Origin: Prevotella sp.
Lineage (GTDB): Bacteria; Bacteroidota; Bacteroidia; Bacteroidales; Bacteroidaceae
Direction of reading: 5' to 3'
Length of the DNA: 33,043 nt
Assembly (NCBI GenBank): GCA_017400455.1
Contig: JAFPTC010000084.1
Location: forward strand, 1 to 33,043
A program made the translations under genes and the position numbers. The notes below the pieces were generated by a model. The model searched no databases. It was given only the letters and a program-made list of their open reading frames with translations, and was not told where the DNA came from. Below are positions 6,362 to 15,994 of the stretch, one piece after another. Position 1 is the stretch's first letter; each line of letters opens with the position of its first letter.

Positions 6362-7075
6362 ATGAAGACAGACAAAAAACAGAACCAGTACCGTATAAAT
6401 GAACAGATACGCGTGCGTGAAGTCCGCATAGTGGGAGAAAGCGGATCAATGGTGATTCCCACAAAACAAGCTTTGGATATGGCACGCCAGCAGGAAGTAG
6501 ACCTGGTGGAGATTTCGCCCAATGCCAACCCGCCTGTTTGTCGTCTCATTGACTACTCCAAGTTCCTTTACCAGCTGAAGAAACGCCAGAAGGAGATGAA
6601 GGCCAAGCAGGTGAAGGTGGAGGTGAAGGAAATTCGCTTCGGACCTCAGACTGACGAGCACGACTATCAGTTTAAATTGAAGCATGCCCGCGAATTCCTG
6701 GAGGAGGGCAATAAGGTGCGCGCCTACGTGTTCTTCCGTGGACGTTCCATCTTGTTCAAGGAGCAGGGCGAGGTGTTGCTGCTTCGTTTTGCCAACGACC
6801 TGGAAGAGTGTGGAAAGGTGGAGTCGATGCCGTCGCTCGAAGGAAAGAAGATGTTCCTCTATCTGGCCCCTAAGAAGGCTGGCGTGGCCAAGAAGAGCCA
6901 GCAGGCTCGTGATCGTGAGGCCATAGAGACGGAGCAGAAAGAGGCAGTCAAGCAGCAGAAGCCGCAGAAGAGCATGGCCGTGGAAGCCGATGCCCCCGCA
7001 GGAGGCGGACTGCTGGCCAATGCGAAGATCAGCGCCGATGCACTGAAGAAACTGACAGAAGAAACAGATGCGTAA
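6362..7075 (+). CDS. infC: Translation initiation factor IF-3
   Basis: IF-3 binds the 30S subunit and checks start-codon and initiator tRNA pairing. The N-domain has [15 protein letters not shown] and the signature [20 protein letters not shown] (about residues 48-67). The C-domain has [20 protein letters not shown] and [17 protein letters not shown]. At 237 residues it is longer than the usual 170-180: from about residue 175 a K/Q/A-rich tail follows, as in other Bacteroidetes IF-3s. The start is an ordinary ATG, unlike the AUU used for autoregulation in E. coli. It heads the conserved infC-rpmI-rplT operon. Confidence 0.97.
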   Translation: MKTDKKQNQYRINEQIRVREVRIVGESGSMVIPTKQALDMARQQEVDLVEISPNANPPVCRLIDYSKFLYQLKKRQKEMKAKQVKVEVKEIRFGPQTDEHDYQFKLKHAREFLEEGNKVRAYVFFRGRSILFKEQGEVLLLRFANDLEECGKVESMPSLEGKKMFLYLAPKKAGVAKKSQQARDREAIETEQKEAVKQQKPQKSMAVEADAPAGGGLLANAKISADALKKLTEETDA

Positions 7076-7131
7076 CGCCCGGTATATGCGTTGCCATCGC
7101 CTATTTAATAACAATTAAAAACAAAAAAACA

Positions 7132-7329
7132 ATGCCAAAAGTAAAGACAAACTCCGGCGCCAAGAAGAGATTCTCGTTCACCGGAACTGGTAAGGTCAAG
7201 AGACATCACGCTTACCACAGCCACATTCTGACAAAGAAAACCAAGAAGCAGAAGCGCAACTTGGTGGGCTATGAGATTGTAGACAAGAGCAACATGAAGC
7301 AGGTTCGCGACCTGTTGTGTCTCCGTTAA
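7132..7329 (+). CDS. rpmI: 50S ribosomal protein L35
   Basis: The 65-residue protein begins [20 protein letters not shown] and is full length for L35. The rest is lysine- and arginine-rich, as expected for an rRNA-binding protein. It sits 56 bp after infC in the universal infC-rpmI-rplT order, with an A-rich stretch before the ATG. Confidence 0.97.
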   Translation: MPKVKTNSGAKKRFSFTGTGKVKRHHAYHSHILTKKTKKQKRNLVGYEIVDKSNMKQVRDLLCLR

Positions 7330-7367
7330 CCAAACCTATTGTCAAACATTAAAAAAGTACAGAAATT

Positions 7368-7712
7368 ATGCCAAGATCAGTAAATCACGTTGCATCAAGA
7401 GCAAAGCGCAAGAGAATTCTGAAGCTCACCCGTGGCTACTTTGGAGCCCGCAAGAATGTTTGGACAGTAGCCAAGAATACTTGGGAGAAAGGCCTTACCT
7501 ACGCTTATCGCGACCGTCGCACAAAGAAACGCAATTTCCGCGCACTGTGGATTCAGCGTATCAACGCTGCTGCCCGCATGGAGGGTATCAGCTATTCTAA
7601 GCTGATGGGTGCCCTGGCCAAGGCTGGTATCGAGATCAACCGTAAGGTGCTTGCCGACCTCGCCCTGAACAACCCCGAAGCCTTCAAGGCCATCGTGGAG
7701 AAGGTGAAGTAA
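7368..7712 (+). CDS. rplT: 50S ribosomal protein L20
   Basis: L20 is needed for early 50S assembly and in some bacteria represses its own operon. The 114-residue protein starts [20 protein letters not shown] and contains the conserved region [21 protein letters not shown] strong terminator follows 23 bp downstream and closes the operon. Confidence 0.97.
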   Translation: MPRSVNHVASRAKRKRILKLTRGYFGARKNVWTVAKNTWEKGLTYAYRDRRTKKRNFRALWIQRINAAARMEGISYSKLMGALAKAGIEINRKVLADLALNNPEAFKAIVEKVK

Positions 7713-7735
7713 ACGGACAATTGAAACTGAAAGCA

Positions 7736-7786
7736 AAAGGCTGCACATCCCCATCGATGTGCAGCCTTTGTTTATGCGCTTTTTAT
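7736..7786. terminator. Terminator between rplT and trkH
   Basis: AAAGGCTGCACATC (7736-7749) pairs perfectly over 14 bp with GATGTGCAGCCTTT (7756-7769) across a 6-nt loop. A T-rich tail follows on the forward strand. The reverse strand also ends in TTTTGCTTT, so it can serve both convergent genes. Confidence 0.88.
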
Positions 7787-7797
7787 TAATCTGCTGC

Positions 7798-9252
7798 TTA
7801 GCTCCTCTTCCAGAAGCCACGAGTGAAGAGAACCAGCACAGCCATGATCTCAAGACGTCCCACCAGCATGAGAAAGGAACAGAGCCATTTGGTGCCATCG
7901 CCCAGGTCGGCCCACGACATCTGCGGGCCAATGTTCGTGTCGAGTCCTGCTCCAACATTGCTTATAAGGCTGAAGGCAATGGTGATGGAGTTGGTGGCAT
8001 CTACGCCTGACAGGACCATGATGAGCGTGGTGAGCAGCAACATGCATACGTAGAGGGTGAAGAAAGCCAGTAGTGTCACCAGTCGGCTCTGAGAGATGGT
8101 TTGCTCGCCCATTCTTACCGGCAGCACCGCATTGGGGTGAAGGATATGGTGGAACTCGTTTCTTAATACCCGGAGCAGCATCAGCATTCTGATGCTCTTG
8201 AAACCGCCGGTGGTGCTGCCTGCGCAGGCTCCCATGAACATCAGCAGTCCCAGAATGGCCCATGTCAGCGGCGGCCACATGCCTGCGTCAGTGTTTGAAA
8301 GGCCTGTTGTGGTGATAAAGGATACCACTTGGAACAGCGCCGAACGCAGTGCCTCCTCCACGTCATAGCCCATTTGCGTCATTAGCAGTCCCATGATGCA
8401 GACCGTAGCCAGTAGGATGGTGAGCACGTAAAGCTTGAACTCAGAATTGCGTGCTATCATGTTGAACTTGAACTTAAAGAAGCACATGTAAAGCATGGTG
8501 AAGTTGATGCCAGCAAGGAACTGAAACAGGATGGCCAGATACTCAATGGTGGGAGAGGCCAGGAAGACGCTGCCATTGTGAGTGGAGAAACCGCCCGTTG
8601 CCGTGGTCGTCATAGAGTAGTTGGTGGCGTCAAACCAGTCCATGCCGCAAGCCCAGAATGACAGGCCACAAGCTAAGGTAAGCAGTCCGTAGATACTCCA
8701 TATCCATTTCGCTGACGTGGAAAGGCGCGGATGCATCTTGGAACGTATGGGTCCCGTGGCTTCAGCGGCGAACACCTTCACGCTTCCCCCCACCAGCGAG
8801 GGCAGCAGTGCCACGGTGAAGAACACGATTCCCAGACCGCCTATCCATTGCATCAGCGAACGCCAGAACAGCAGTCCGTGGCTGAGCGACTCCACGTCGT
8901 CAATCACCGTAGCTCCCGTGGTGGTGAAGCCCGACATGGTTTCAAAATAAGCATCGGCTATGTTCCCTGGCGTGCCCTGGATGAGGAAAGGAAGCATGCC
9001 AAAGGCTGAGAATACCACCCACGTCAGCGTCACCACCACGTAGGCGTCTCGGCGGTTCAGGCTGTTCTCAGCATCATGTCCCATGTATCTGAACAGCGAT
9101 GCTCCCGAGGCCGTGACGGCTGTCGAGATGATGAACACCAGCATGTCTGTTTCGCCATAGATGAGTGTCATCACCAGACAAAGCGCCATGAAGAACGCCT
9201 CGATGAAGAGCAGCGAGCCAAGAATCTTTGATATGATCTTCCAGTTAATCAT
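7798..9252 (-). CDS. trkH: Trk potassium uptake channel subunit TrkH
   Basis: TrkH is the membrane pore of the Trk K+ uptake system. The 484-residue protein has the four pore-loop repeats with their selectivity-filter glycines: GFTTTGAT, TTTATGGFS, SFITTTGLS and AGSTTGGFKS. Hydrophobic helices surround each loop. The ATG at 9250-9252 gives an N-terminal membrane helix. It lies 20 bp after trkA and is the last gene of the dxs-trkA-trkH operon; TrkA gates it from the cytoplasm. Confidence 0.95.
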   Translation of the reverse strand: MINWKIISKILGSLLFIEAFFMALCLVMTLIYGETDMLVFIISTAVTASGASLFRYMGHDAENSLNRRDAYVVVTLTWVVFSAFGMLPFLIQGTPGNIADAYFETMSGFTTTGATVIDDVESLSHGLLFWRSLMQWIGGLGIVFFTVALLPSLVGGSVKVFAAEATGPIRSKMHPRLSTSAKWIWSIYGLLTLACGLSFWACGMDWFDATNYSMTTTATGGFSTHNGSVFLASPTIEYLAILFQFLAGINFTMLYMCFFKFKFNMIARNSEFKLYVLTILLATVCIMGLLMTQMGYDVEEALRSALFQVVSFITTTGLSNTDAGMWPPLTWAILGLLMFMGACAGSTTGGFKSIRMLMLLRVLRNEFHHILHPNAVLPVRMGEQTISQSRLVTLLAFFTLYVCMLLLTTLIMVLSGVDATNSITIAFSLISNVGAGLDTNIGPQMSWADLGDGTKWLCSFLMLVGRLEIMAVLVLFTRGFWKRS

Positions 9253-9272
9253 CTATTGGGCAAAACATAGGA

Positions 9273-10634
9273 CTACCAAGGAATGAGCGACTTCTTGAAG
9301 AAGCGTTCGGCCTTTTCGAGCATGTGGCGGTGGCAGAATACGAGCACGCTGTCGCCATGTTTTATCTGGGTGTTGCCGTTTACGAGAATGCCCTGCTTGC
9401 CACGCACCAGTCCGCCGATGGCAATGCCGCTGGGCAGGCCGAGCGACTTGACGGGGCTCTTGGTGACGCGTGAGCCTTCTACGGCAACAAACTCGGCCAC
9501 CTCGCTGTCGGCCAGCATCAGCGTGCGCAGGTTACGGACGTCGGCCCGCATCATCATCTGGAAGATGTGGCTGGCGGCAACGGTCTTCTTATTAATAATG
9601 GTACCGATGTCAAGGCTCTCGGCCATGCTGACGTAGTCGAGATTCTCGACCATGGCGATGGTCTTGCGTACCCCCAGCTTCTTGGCGGTGAGGCAGGCCA
9701 GGATATTGGTCTCGGCATTGCCGCTCAGGGCAACGAACGCCTGCGTGTTCTTGATGCCTTCTTCGTGCAGCAGCGACAGATCGCGCCCATCGCCGTGTAT
9801 CACCATGACGTTGGAGCGGTTGATGAGTTGGTTCAGCCGCTCGCAGCGCTCAAAACTGCTCTCGATGATTTTTGCGTGCATGCTGTCTGGCAGGGTGAGG
9901 GCTGCCCTGACGGCAGTCTTTCCGCCTCCCATGATGATGACGTTGTGTACTTCTTCGTATTTCTCCTTTCCAACGATGCGCTTGATGTGCGGGATATATT
10001 CCTGCGTGGTCATGAAATAGGCCAGGTCGCCGGAAAGCAGCATATCGAGGCCGCCCGGGATGATGGTCTCGTTGCCTCGTTTCAAGGCTACGATATGGTA
10101 GGGGTCCTCGGGGCCGCAGAGGTCGCGTATGGGTTGGTTCAGAATCTGGCAGGTGTCGCGCAGCTTCACGCCCAGCAGCACCAATGCGCCGTCGTGGACG
10201 TCGAGGCGCTGCCTGACCCACGATAGCTTCAGACCGCTGATGATGTCGCTGGCGGCAAGCACCTCGGGATAGACCAGTGAGTCAACGCCTACCTGACGGA
10301 AGATTTCCTGATTCATCGGTTGCAGGTACTCGTAGTTGTCGATTCGCGCCACAGTTTTCTTTGCTCCCAGGGCATGGGCCAGCATGCAGGCTGTGATGTT
10401 GCGGCTTTCGCGGCGTGTCACGCCAACGAACAGGTCAGCGTTGTCCACCCCAGCATCTTTCAGCGTCTTGATGCTGGTAGGTGAGGAACACATGGCCATG
10501 ATGTCGTAGTTCGACTCGACGCCACCCAGGCGCTCATCGTCATCGTCGATGAGCACGCAATCGTGATTCTCCGTAGACAGGAGCTTGGACAAATGAGTGC
10601 CAACGGCTCCGGCACCTGCAATGACTATCTTCAT
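9273..10634 (-). CDS. trkA: Trk potassium system regulatory subunit TrkA
   Basis: TrkA is the cytoplasmic NAD(H)/nucleotide-binding ring that controls TrkH. The 453-residue protein has the full tandem arrangement. The first RCK_N Rossmann motif is GAGAVGTHL (residues 7-15) with acidic DDDDER after strand 2, followed by an RCK_C domain. The second Rossmann fold has [13 protein letters not shown] near residue 235, and a final RCK_C with HGDSVLVFC closes the protein. Its ATG overlaps the dxs stop as ATGA (10631-10634), which implies translational coupling to dxs. trkH follows 20 bp later. Confidence 0.95.
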   Translation of the reverse strand: MKIVIAGAGAVGTHLSKLLSTENHDCVLIDDDDERLGGVESNYDIMAMCSSPTSIKTLKDAGVDNADLFVGVTRRESRNITACMLAHALGAKKTVARIDNYEYLQPMNQEIFRQVGVDSLVYPEVLAASDIISGLKLSWVRQRLDVHDGALVLLGVKLRDTCQILNQPIRDLCGPEDPYHIVALKRGNETIIPGGLDMLLSGDLAYFMTTQEYIPHIKRIVGKEKYEEVHNVIIMGGGKTAVRAALTLPDSMHAKIIESSFERCERLNQLINRSNVMVIHGDGRDLSLLHEEGIKNTQAFVALSGNAETNILACLTAKKLGVRKTIAMVENLDYVSMAESLDIGTIINKKTVAASHIFQMMMRADVRNLRTLMLADSEVAEFVAVEGSRVTKSPVKSLGLPSGIAIGGLVRGKQGILVNGNTQIKHGDSVLVFCHRHMLEKAERFFKKSLIPW

Positions 10635-12562
10635 GATTCTGGGGTTGATGTTTGTGGGGTGAGCTCTTTACCTATGATGGTGCGCTGTATGCTTTCAATG
10701 TCCAGACCTACAATCTGCCGCAGCTGGTCTACGTCGCCGTGCTCCACGAAGTGATCGGGCAGGCCCATGCGAGTGATGGCAGGCTGATAGCCGTGCTCGC
10801 TCATCCATTCGAGAACGGCAGTACCCAGTCCACCCTGACGCACGCCGTCTTCAATCGTGATGATACGGCTGAACTTCCGGCCCACCTCATGAAGGATGTT
10901 CTCGTCAAGGGGCTTCAGGAAACGCATATCGTAGTGGGCCACGGAAATGTTCTTCTGTTCTCCTGTAAGTGTCGAGAGCTGGTCGATGGCCTGCTCCACG
11001 TCGTTGCCGATGGGGCCGATGCTCAGCACGGCCACGTCGCTGCCTTGTCGGATGCAGCGGCCAGTGCCCACGCTGACGGGCTGTAGCGGGCAATGCCATT
11101 CGTCAAGCAGACCGCGCCCACGGGGATAGCGTATGACAAACGGCCCCATGTCGGGTTGCTGCGCGGTGAACATCAGTCGGCGCAACTCCTCTTCGTCCAT
11201 GGGCGAGCATATCGTAAGATTAGGAATGGGGCGCAGATAGGCCAGGTCAAAGGCTCCGTGATGCGTTGGGCCGTCGCGTCCTACCAGTCCGGCGCGGTCG
11301 AGACAGAGCACCACGTTGAGCCGTAGGATGGCCACGTCGTGGATGATGTTGTCATAGGCTCGCTGGGCAAAGGCACTATAGATGTTGCAGAAGGGAATGA
11401 GCCCCTCTTTGGCCATACCCGCCGAGAAGGTTACGGCATGGCCCTCGGCTATGCCCACGTCGAAGGTCCGGTCGGGCATCTGCTCCATCATGATGTTCAT
11501 GGAGCAGCCCGTGGGCATGGCCGGCGTCACCCCCACGATCTTCGGGTTTTGCCGTGCCAGTTCCAGGAGCGTCTCGCCAAACACCTGCTGGTATTTAGTT
11601 TTCTTCGACTCGTTTTTGCTTTTCAGTATCTCGCCCGTTTCGGGGTCGAACTTGCCAGGTGCGTGCCAAACGGGGGTGTAGTGCTCGGCAGGCGCATAGC
11701 CGTGGCCTTTCTTCGTGTGCAGGTGGAGCAGCTTGGGGCCTTTCATCTCCTTCAGCTGGCGCAGAATCCTCACCAGGTCGATGACGCTGTGGCCGTTGAA
11801 CGGGCCGAAATAGCGAATGTTCATGCCATCGAAGATGTTCTGCTGGTGGCTGATGGCGCTCTTCAGGGCGTTGCTCAGGCGGATGAGGCCTTTGCGACGG
11901 TCGTCCTTCAGCATGCCGTGGCGCTGAAGGAAGCGTGCGGCGCGGAAGCGCATCTTGTTGTAGGTCTCGTTGGTGCTCAGGCCCAGCAGATACTGCTTCA
12001 TGCCGCCCACGGAGCGGTCGATTGACATGTCGTTGTCGTTGAGCACGATGAGCATGTCGTTAGGACACGACGACACGTTGTTCAACCCCTCAAAGGCCAG
12101 TCCGCCGCTCATGGCTCCGTCGCCAATGACGGCCACCACCTTGTGCTGGTGGCCCAGGGCGATGGCTATGCCCAGGGCGGCAGAGATGCTGTTCGAGGCA
12201 TGTCCGCAGATGAAGGCGTCGTAGGGGCTCTCCTCGGGCGAGGGGAAGGGGCGCAGGCCGTGCAGCTTGCGGTTGGTTGAAAACTGTTCGCGACGTCCGG
12301 TCAGGATCTTGTGGCCGTAAGCCTGATGGCCCACGTCCCACACGATGCGGTCGTCGGGCGTGTCGTAGACGTAGTGCAGCGCAACCGTCAGCTCTACGAC
12401 GCCGAGGCTCGACGCCAGATGGCCGGGATTCACCGACAGCTCCTGAACGATGGTGTGCCGAAGCTCATCGCACAGCTGGGGAAGTTGCTCTACGGGCAGC
12501 TGCCTCAGGTCGGCAGGATAGTTAATTTTATTTAGAATTTCTATTTTTTTATCTGGTTCCAC
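10631..12562 (-). CDS. dxs: 1-deoxy-D-xylulose-5-phosphate synthase
   Basis: Dxs joins pyruvate and glyceraldehyde-3-phosphate, the first step of the MEP isoprenoid pathway, using thiamine diphosphate. The thiamine site GDGAMSGG lies at residues 147-154 with the partner Asn in LNDNDMSID. The transketolase-like middle ([27 protein letters not shown]) and C-terminal domain are complete. No in-frame ATG precedes the conserved region. The frame extends to a TTG at 12590-12592, but that lies inside the -7 box TACCTTTG. I therefore choose the GTG at 12560-12562 (643 residues). A 12-codon ATG frame (12541-12579) overlaps this start in another register. dxs is the first gene of the operon with trkA and trkH. 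Confidence 0.93.
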   Translation of the reverse strand: MEPDKKIEILNKINYPADLRQLPVEQLPQLCDELRHTIVQELSVNPGHLASSLGVVELTVALHYVYDTPDDRIVWDVGHQAYGHKILTGRREQFSTNRKLHGLRPFPSPEESPYDAFICGHASNSISAALGIAIALGHQHKVVAVIGDGAMSGGLAFEGLNNVSSCPNDMLIVLNDNDMSIDRSVGGMKQYLLGLSTNETYNKMRFRAARFLQRHGMLKDDRRKGLIRLSNALKSAISHQQNIFDGMNIRYFGPFNGHSVIDLVRILRQLKEMKGPKLLHLHTKKGHGYAPAEHYTPVWHAPGKFDPETGEILKSKNESKKTKYQQVFGETLLELARQNPKIVGVTPAMPTGCSMNIMMEQMPDRTFDVGIAEGHAVTFSAGMAKEGLIPFCNIYSAFAQRAYDNIIHDVAILRLNVVLCLDRAGLVGRDGPTHHGAFDLAYLRPIPNLTICSPMDEEELRRLMFTAQQPDMGPFVIRYPRGRGLLDEWHCPLQPVSVGTGRCIRQGSDVAVLSIGPIGNDVEQAIDQLSTLTGEQKNISVAHYDMRFLKPLDENILHEVGRKFSRIITIEDGVRQGGLGTAVLEWMSEHGYQPAITRMGLPDHFVEHGDVDQLRQIVGLDIESIQRTIIGKELTPQTSTPES

Positions 12563-12579
12563 GTATGGCGTTTTTTCAT
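12541..12579 (-). CDS. Possible 12-codon upstream ORF overlapping the dxs start
   Basis: The only ATG between the dxs promoter and its coding frame opens [12 protein letters not shown] and stops at 12541, overlapping the first dxs codons out of frame. It could be a leader peptide controlling dxs by re-initiation, or chance. Confidence 0.25.
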   Translation of the reverse strand: MKKRHTWNQIKK

Positions 12580-12589
12580 TATTAGTTTG

Positions 12590-12597
12590 CAAAGGTA
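12590..12597 (-). promoter_or_regulatory. -7 box of the dxs-trkA-trkH operon
   Basis: The reverse strand reads TACCTTTG. It overlaps the upstream TTG codon, which excludes that TTG as the dxs start. Confidence 0.65.
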
Positions 12598-12636
12598 AGC
12601 ATTATTTCCGAATTTCGCGAATTTCAAGTCACTTTT

Positions 12637-12668
12637 TTTGTCTGTTAAGAATAATCTTAGTACCTTTG
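12637..12668 (+). promoter_or_regulatory. Promoter of the tcdA-phosphatase-xth unit
   Basis: TTTG (12637-12640), a 20-bp spacer and TACCTTTG (12661-12668). It places the transcription start about 25 nt before the tcdA ATG at 12698. Confidence 0.8.
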
Positions 12669-12697
12669 TGGCAGAAAAGACAGAAGGTACGTTCCTG

Positions 12698-13441
12698 ATG
12701 ACAGAATTACAGGGCATATTCAGCAGAACGGCGCTGTTGCTGGGCGATGCGTCCATGAAGCAGTTGGTGCAGAAGCGGGTCATAGTCGTTGGTGTAGGCG
12801 GCGTGGGGTCGTGGTGTGCCGAAGGCTTAGTGCGCAGCGGCATCAGGCGGCTGACCATTGTTGACAGCGACCTTGTCACCCTGAGCAACGTGAACCGCCA
12901 GCTGATGGCCACCACGCTTTCGGTGGGCCGGCCAAAGGTGGAGGTGCTGAAGGAACGCCTGTTGAGCATCAATCCAGAAGCTGAAATCGTTACCTTGCAG
13001 CGCGTGTTTTGCGAGGAAACGGCCGACTCGTTCCACCTGGAGGAATACGACTATATTATTGACGCCATTGACTCGCTGAAGGACAAGGCCCTGCTGATTC
13101 TGCGGGCCACGGCCACCAGTGCGCGTTTCTTTTCGTCCATGGGGGCTGCGCTGAAGATGGACCCCACACGCATAAAAGTGACTGAGTTCTGGCGGGTGAA
13201 AGGCGACCCCTTGGCACGTGCCTTGCGCAAGCGCTTCAAGCGCGACGGTTGCTACCCTCAGCGCAAGTTCCAGTGCGTTTTCAGCGACGAGCTGCTGCAG
13301 AATCAGGGAACGCCTGCCCAGGAGGAACAAACCACCTTCTTCAAAGCCCAGACCAACGGCACCGTGGCCCACATCACCGCCATCTTCGGTTTCATGCTGA
13401 CCGCCCTGGTCGTGCAGGATGCAACGAAACTTTCACCCTAA
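12698..13441 (+). CDS. tcdA: tRNA threonylcarbamoyladenosine dehydratase (TcdA/CsdL)
   Basis: TcdA is an E1-like ATP-dependent enzyme that cyclises t6A at position 37 of ANN-decoding tRNAs. The 247-residue protein has the ThiF/MoeB-type nucleotide motif GVGGVGSWCAEGL from residue 32. It also has VDSDLV and SNVNRQL, and the family-specific IDAIDSLKDKALL and FFSSMGAALKMDP. An upstream in-frame TTG at 12638 lies inside the promoter, so the ATG at 12698 is the start. The length suits the family. The next gene follows 12 bp later. Confidence 0.92.
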   Translation: MTELQGIFSRTALLLGDASMKQLVQKRVIVVGVGGVGSWCAEGLVRSGIRRLTIVDSDLVTLSNVNRQLMATTLSVGRPKVEVLKERLLSINPEAEIVTLQRVFCEETADSFHLEEYDYIIDAIDSLKDKALLILRATATSARFFSSMGAALKMDPTRIKVTEFWRVKGDPLARALRKRFKRDGCYPQRKFQCVFSDELLQNQGTPAQEEQTTFFKAQTNGTVAHITAIFGFMLTALVVQDATKLSP

Positions 13442-13453
13442 AACTTTACGACA

Positions 13454-14716
13454 ATGAAAAGCCTATTGACAACTATCGCGTTGCTGCTCCTCACCCTGAT
13501 GGTGGGGGCGCAGGGAGTTCCCGCCCTTGACCAGTTGAAGGCTAACCCCCGCAAAGCCTACGGCAACGACTATCCCTATCAGCAGGAGCCCGTCACGCTG
13601 ACCAAGGCTCCTCGTGGCTACAAGCCTTTCTACATCAGCCACTATGCCCGCCACGGCTCGCGCTACTACTCGACCGACCAGCTTTACAGGAACCTGGACT
13701 CGCTGATGAGCGTTGCCAAGCGCCGCCATCAGCTGACGCCCGAGGGCCAGGAGTTCTGCAACAAGTTTCTGGCTGCCAAGGAGGAACTGATGACGGGCGT
13801 GAGCGAGCTGACGCAGCTGGGCTGGGAGCAGCACCAGGCCATAGCCCGCACCATGTATGAGCGCTTTCCCGAGGTGTTCAAGCGGGGCGGCAACGTCTAT
13901 GCCATATCTTCCCTTTCCGGCCGTTGCGTGCTCAGCATGTCGGCCTTCTGTCAGGAATTGGTGCAGTGTAACCCTAAGATAGAGGTACGCGAGCAGTCGT
14001 CGCGCTTCACCCTCGATGGCGTGGTTCCCACCGACCGCCAGAACCCGCGCCGCCGCACGTTCCCCCGCAGCAAGCCCCGCTACGAGCAGAGCCAGAACCG
14101 GCCGCAGAACGACAACTCGCTGCCACAGAAAGTCATCCAGCGCATTTTTACCTCAACTGATAGCCTGCCCGGAAACGTGGGCCGCATAGGCAGCCAGCTC
14201 ATCGACCTTTACACCACGCTGCCCAGCATAGGCCACGAGGGCATGATGGGCAACATCATCACCGACGAGGACATTGCAGCCCGCTGGGAAGCCTCGAACC
14301 TGGGCTCCTATAGCTGGGTCTTCGGGCCACGCTACGACATGATACCCATTGTGGAGGACATCCTGCGCAAGGCCGAGGCCGCCATCAGCGGCACCAGCGA
14401 CCACATTGCCGACCTGCGTTTTGGCCACGACACCTGCCTCGGCCCGCTGACGGTGCTCATGGGCATCAACGGCGCCGACCGCGACCCCGAAGACCCCTAC
14501 GAGGTGAAGAACTGCTACCAGAACTGGCAGACCTGCAAGGCCAGCAACATCCAGCTGGTGTTCTATCGGGGAAAGAAAGCCTCCGACCCCGTACTGCTGA
14601 AATGCCTGCTCAACGGCGTGGAGGCCAGTCTGCCCGTGCCCACTGACTGCTATCCCTACTACAAGTGGACCGATTTCCGCGACTTCTACACCCAGCGCTG
14701 CAACAGCGTGAAATAA
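13454..14716 (+). CDS. Histidine-type acid phosphatase, secreted
   Basis: The 420-residue protein has a signal peptide (about 1-19, ending VGAQ). The catalytic histidine motif is YARHGSRYY (R66, H67, R70) and the proton-donor motif is GHDTC (H325, D326). These define branch 2 of the histidine phosphatase superfamily, which includes phytases, acid phosphatases and MINPP-like inositol phosphatases. The donor motif is HD rather than the HAE of MINPP enzymes, so inositol phosphate specificity is uncertain. A basic, Pro/Arg-rich stretch at about 193-215 is likely a loop. It lies between tcdA and xth on the same strand, probably in one transcript. Confidence 0.85.
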   Translation: MKSLLTTIALLLLTLMVGAQGVPALDQLKANPRKAYGNDYPYQQEPVTLTKAPRGYKPFYISHYARHGSRYYSTDQLYRNLDSLMSVAKRRHQLTPEGQEFCNKFLAAKEELMTGVSELTQLGWEQHQAIARTMYERFPEVFKRGGNVYAISSLSGRCVLSMSAFCQELVQCNPKIEVREQSSRFTLDGVVPTDRQNPRRRTFPRSKPRYEQSQNRPQNDNSLPQKVIQRIFTSTDSLPGNVGRIGSQLIDLYTTLPSIGHEGMMGNIITDEDIAARWEASNLGSYSWVFGPRYDMIPIVEDILRKAEAAISGTSDHIADLRFGHDTCLGPLTVLMGINGADRDPEDPYEVKNCYQNWQTCKASNIQLVFYRGKKASDPVLLKCLLNGVEASLPVPTDCYPYYKWTDFRDFYTQRCNSVK

Positions 14717-14738
14717 TAAAACCATATCACTCATTGAC

Positions 14739-15488
14739 ATGAAACTGATTAGTTGGAATGTAAACGGCCTGCGTGCCTGTCAGGAAAAGGGCTTCAGCGA
14801 GGTGTTCCGCCAGCTGGATGCCGACTTCTTCTGCCTGCAAGAAACGAAAATGCAACCCGGACAGCTGGACCTCAGCTTCGACGGATATCGCAGCTACTGG
14901 AACTCGGCCGAGAAGAAGGGCTACAGCGGAACGGCCATCTTCACCCGCCACGAGCCGCTCAGCGTGGCCTACGGCATGGGTATCGATGAGCACGACCACG
15001 AGGGCCGTGTCATCACCTTGGAAATGCCTGATTTCTATCTGGTTTGCTGCTATACTCCCAACTCGCAGGACGGGCTGAAACGCCTGGACTACCGCATGCG
15101 CTGGGAGACCGACTTCCGCAGCTACCTGCAGCGTCTGGACCAGCAGAAACCCGTCATTCTCTGTGGCGACCTGAACGTGGCTCACGAGGAGATTGACATC
15201 AAGAACCCGAAGACCAACCGCCGTAACGCGGGCTTCACCGACGAGGAGCGCCAGCAGTTCTCGCAGCTCCTTGAGAGCGGCTTTGCCGATACCTTCCGCT
15301 GGAAATATCCCGAGCAGGTGACCTATTCGTGGTGGAGCTATCGCTTCCATGCCCGCGAGAAGAACGCCGGTTGGCGCATTGACTATTTTGTGGTGAGCAA
15401 CAGGCTCTGCCCGCAGGTGGCCGATGCAAAGATTCACACCGACATCCTGGGCAGCGACCACTGCCCCGTGGAGCTCGATCTGGCATAG
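14739..15488 (+). CDS. xth: Exodeoxyribonuclease III
   Basis: This AP endonuclease and 3'-5' exonuclease acts in base excision repair. The 249-residue protein starts [13 protein letters not shown] (metal-site N7) and has LQETKMQP (E35), [13 protein letters not shown] (D144, N146) and [11 protein letters not shown] (D240, H241) in family order. The W/F-rich substrate loop TYSWWSYRF is also present. It is the last gene of the tcdA unit, and the 43-bp repeat array begins 52 bp after its stop. Confidence 0.95.
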   Translation: MKLISWNVNGLRACQEKGFSEVFRQLDADFFCLQETKMQPGQLDLSFDGYRSYWNSAEKKGYSGTAIFTRHEPLSVAYGMGIDEHDHEGRVITLEMPDFYLVCCYTPNSQDGLKRLDYRMRWETDFRSYLQRLDQQKPVILCGDLNVAHEEIDIKNPKTNRRNAGFTDEERQQFSQLLESGFADTFRWKYPEQVTYSWWSYRFHAREKNAGWRIDYFVVSNRLCPQVADAKIHTDILGSDHCPVELDLA

Positions 15489-15540
15489 AAAGGCTCGGTC
15501 AGGGACACTGGTTTTTCAGCTCCCCGGCCGTCGCGTTTTT

Positions 15541-15669
15541 CTGGGGAGGCTTCCCGTAAAAAAATCTCACGTGAGAAATTTTTCTGGGAAGGCCTCCCGT
15601 AAAAAAATCTCACGTGAGAAATTTTTCTGCGGAGCCTCCGCGTGAAAAAATCTCACGTGAGAAATTTTT
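15541..15669. repeat. 43-bp-period palindromic repeat array, copy 1
   Basis: Three units of exactly 43 bp (15541-15583, 15584-15626, 15627-15669) lie between the convergent xth and DUF721 genes. Each has a 13-nt hairpin (GGGGAGGCTTCCC, GGGAAGGCCTCCC, GCGGAGCCTCCGC). A second palindrome centred on TCTCACGTGAGA follows, flanked by an A-run and a T-run. The A/T-flanked palindrome could end transcription in both directions here. There are no unique spacers, so it is not CRISPR. Confidence 0.9.
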
Positions 15670-15690
15670 AAAAGTCGCTGTGCCGATGTT

Positions 15691-15981
15691 CTAATTGAAG
15701 CGTATGTCGGCAATGACCTGTGCGCCCACGTGCTGATTAAGCCTGCGAACAAATTCCTGGCGCTGCATGTTTAGGTCGGCCCGCAGGGCGGGAACGCTCA
15801 GACGCACAAACAGCGTCTGGTTCTGGATGTGCAGGCTGGTGGTATAGCGCGCTATGGCCTGGCCGGCCACCGTAGGCCACGAGTCGATGAGCCGCTTCTG
15901 CAGCAGGGGCGTTTCAATGCCCAGTGCGCGCAGGTTGCGCAACACGAGCTGGTCAATGGGTTGTTCTCTGCGTCTGAACAT
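15691..15981 (-). CDS. DUF721 (DciA-like) protein
   Basis: This 96-residue protein starts MFRRREQPIDQLVLRNLRAL, then has SWPTVAGQAIARYTTSLHI and LFVRLSVPALRADL, the pattern of DUF721 domains. Some DUF721 proteins (DciA) load the replicative helicase, and they often lie beside recF or dnaA. Here it starts 13 bp after recF, which supports a replication or repair role. The ATG at 15979-15981 gives the expected start of these short proteins. A longer in-frame extension upstream would overlap recF and has no family similarity. Confidence 0.85.
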   Translation of the reverse strand: MFRRREQPIDQLVLRNLRALGIETPLLQKRLIDSWPTVAGQAIARYTTSLHIQNQTLFVRLSVPALRADLNMQRQEFVRRLNQHVGAQVIADIRFN

Positions 15982-15994
15982 ATCTAAAGCGGTA

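Noticed and set aside
12590..12592. TTG as the dxs start codon
   Set aside because: It lies inside the TACCTTTG promoter box and would not be transcribed.
15541..15669. CRISPR array
   Set aside because: Units are contiguous with no variable spacers, and no cas gene is nearby.
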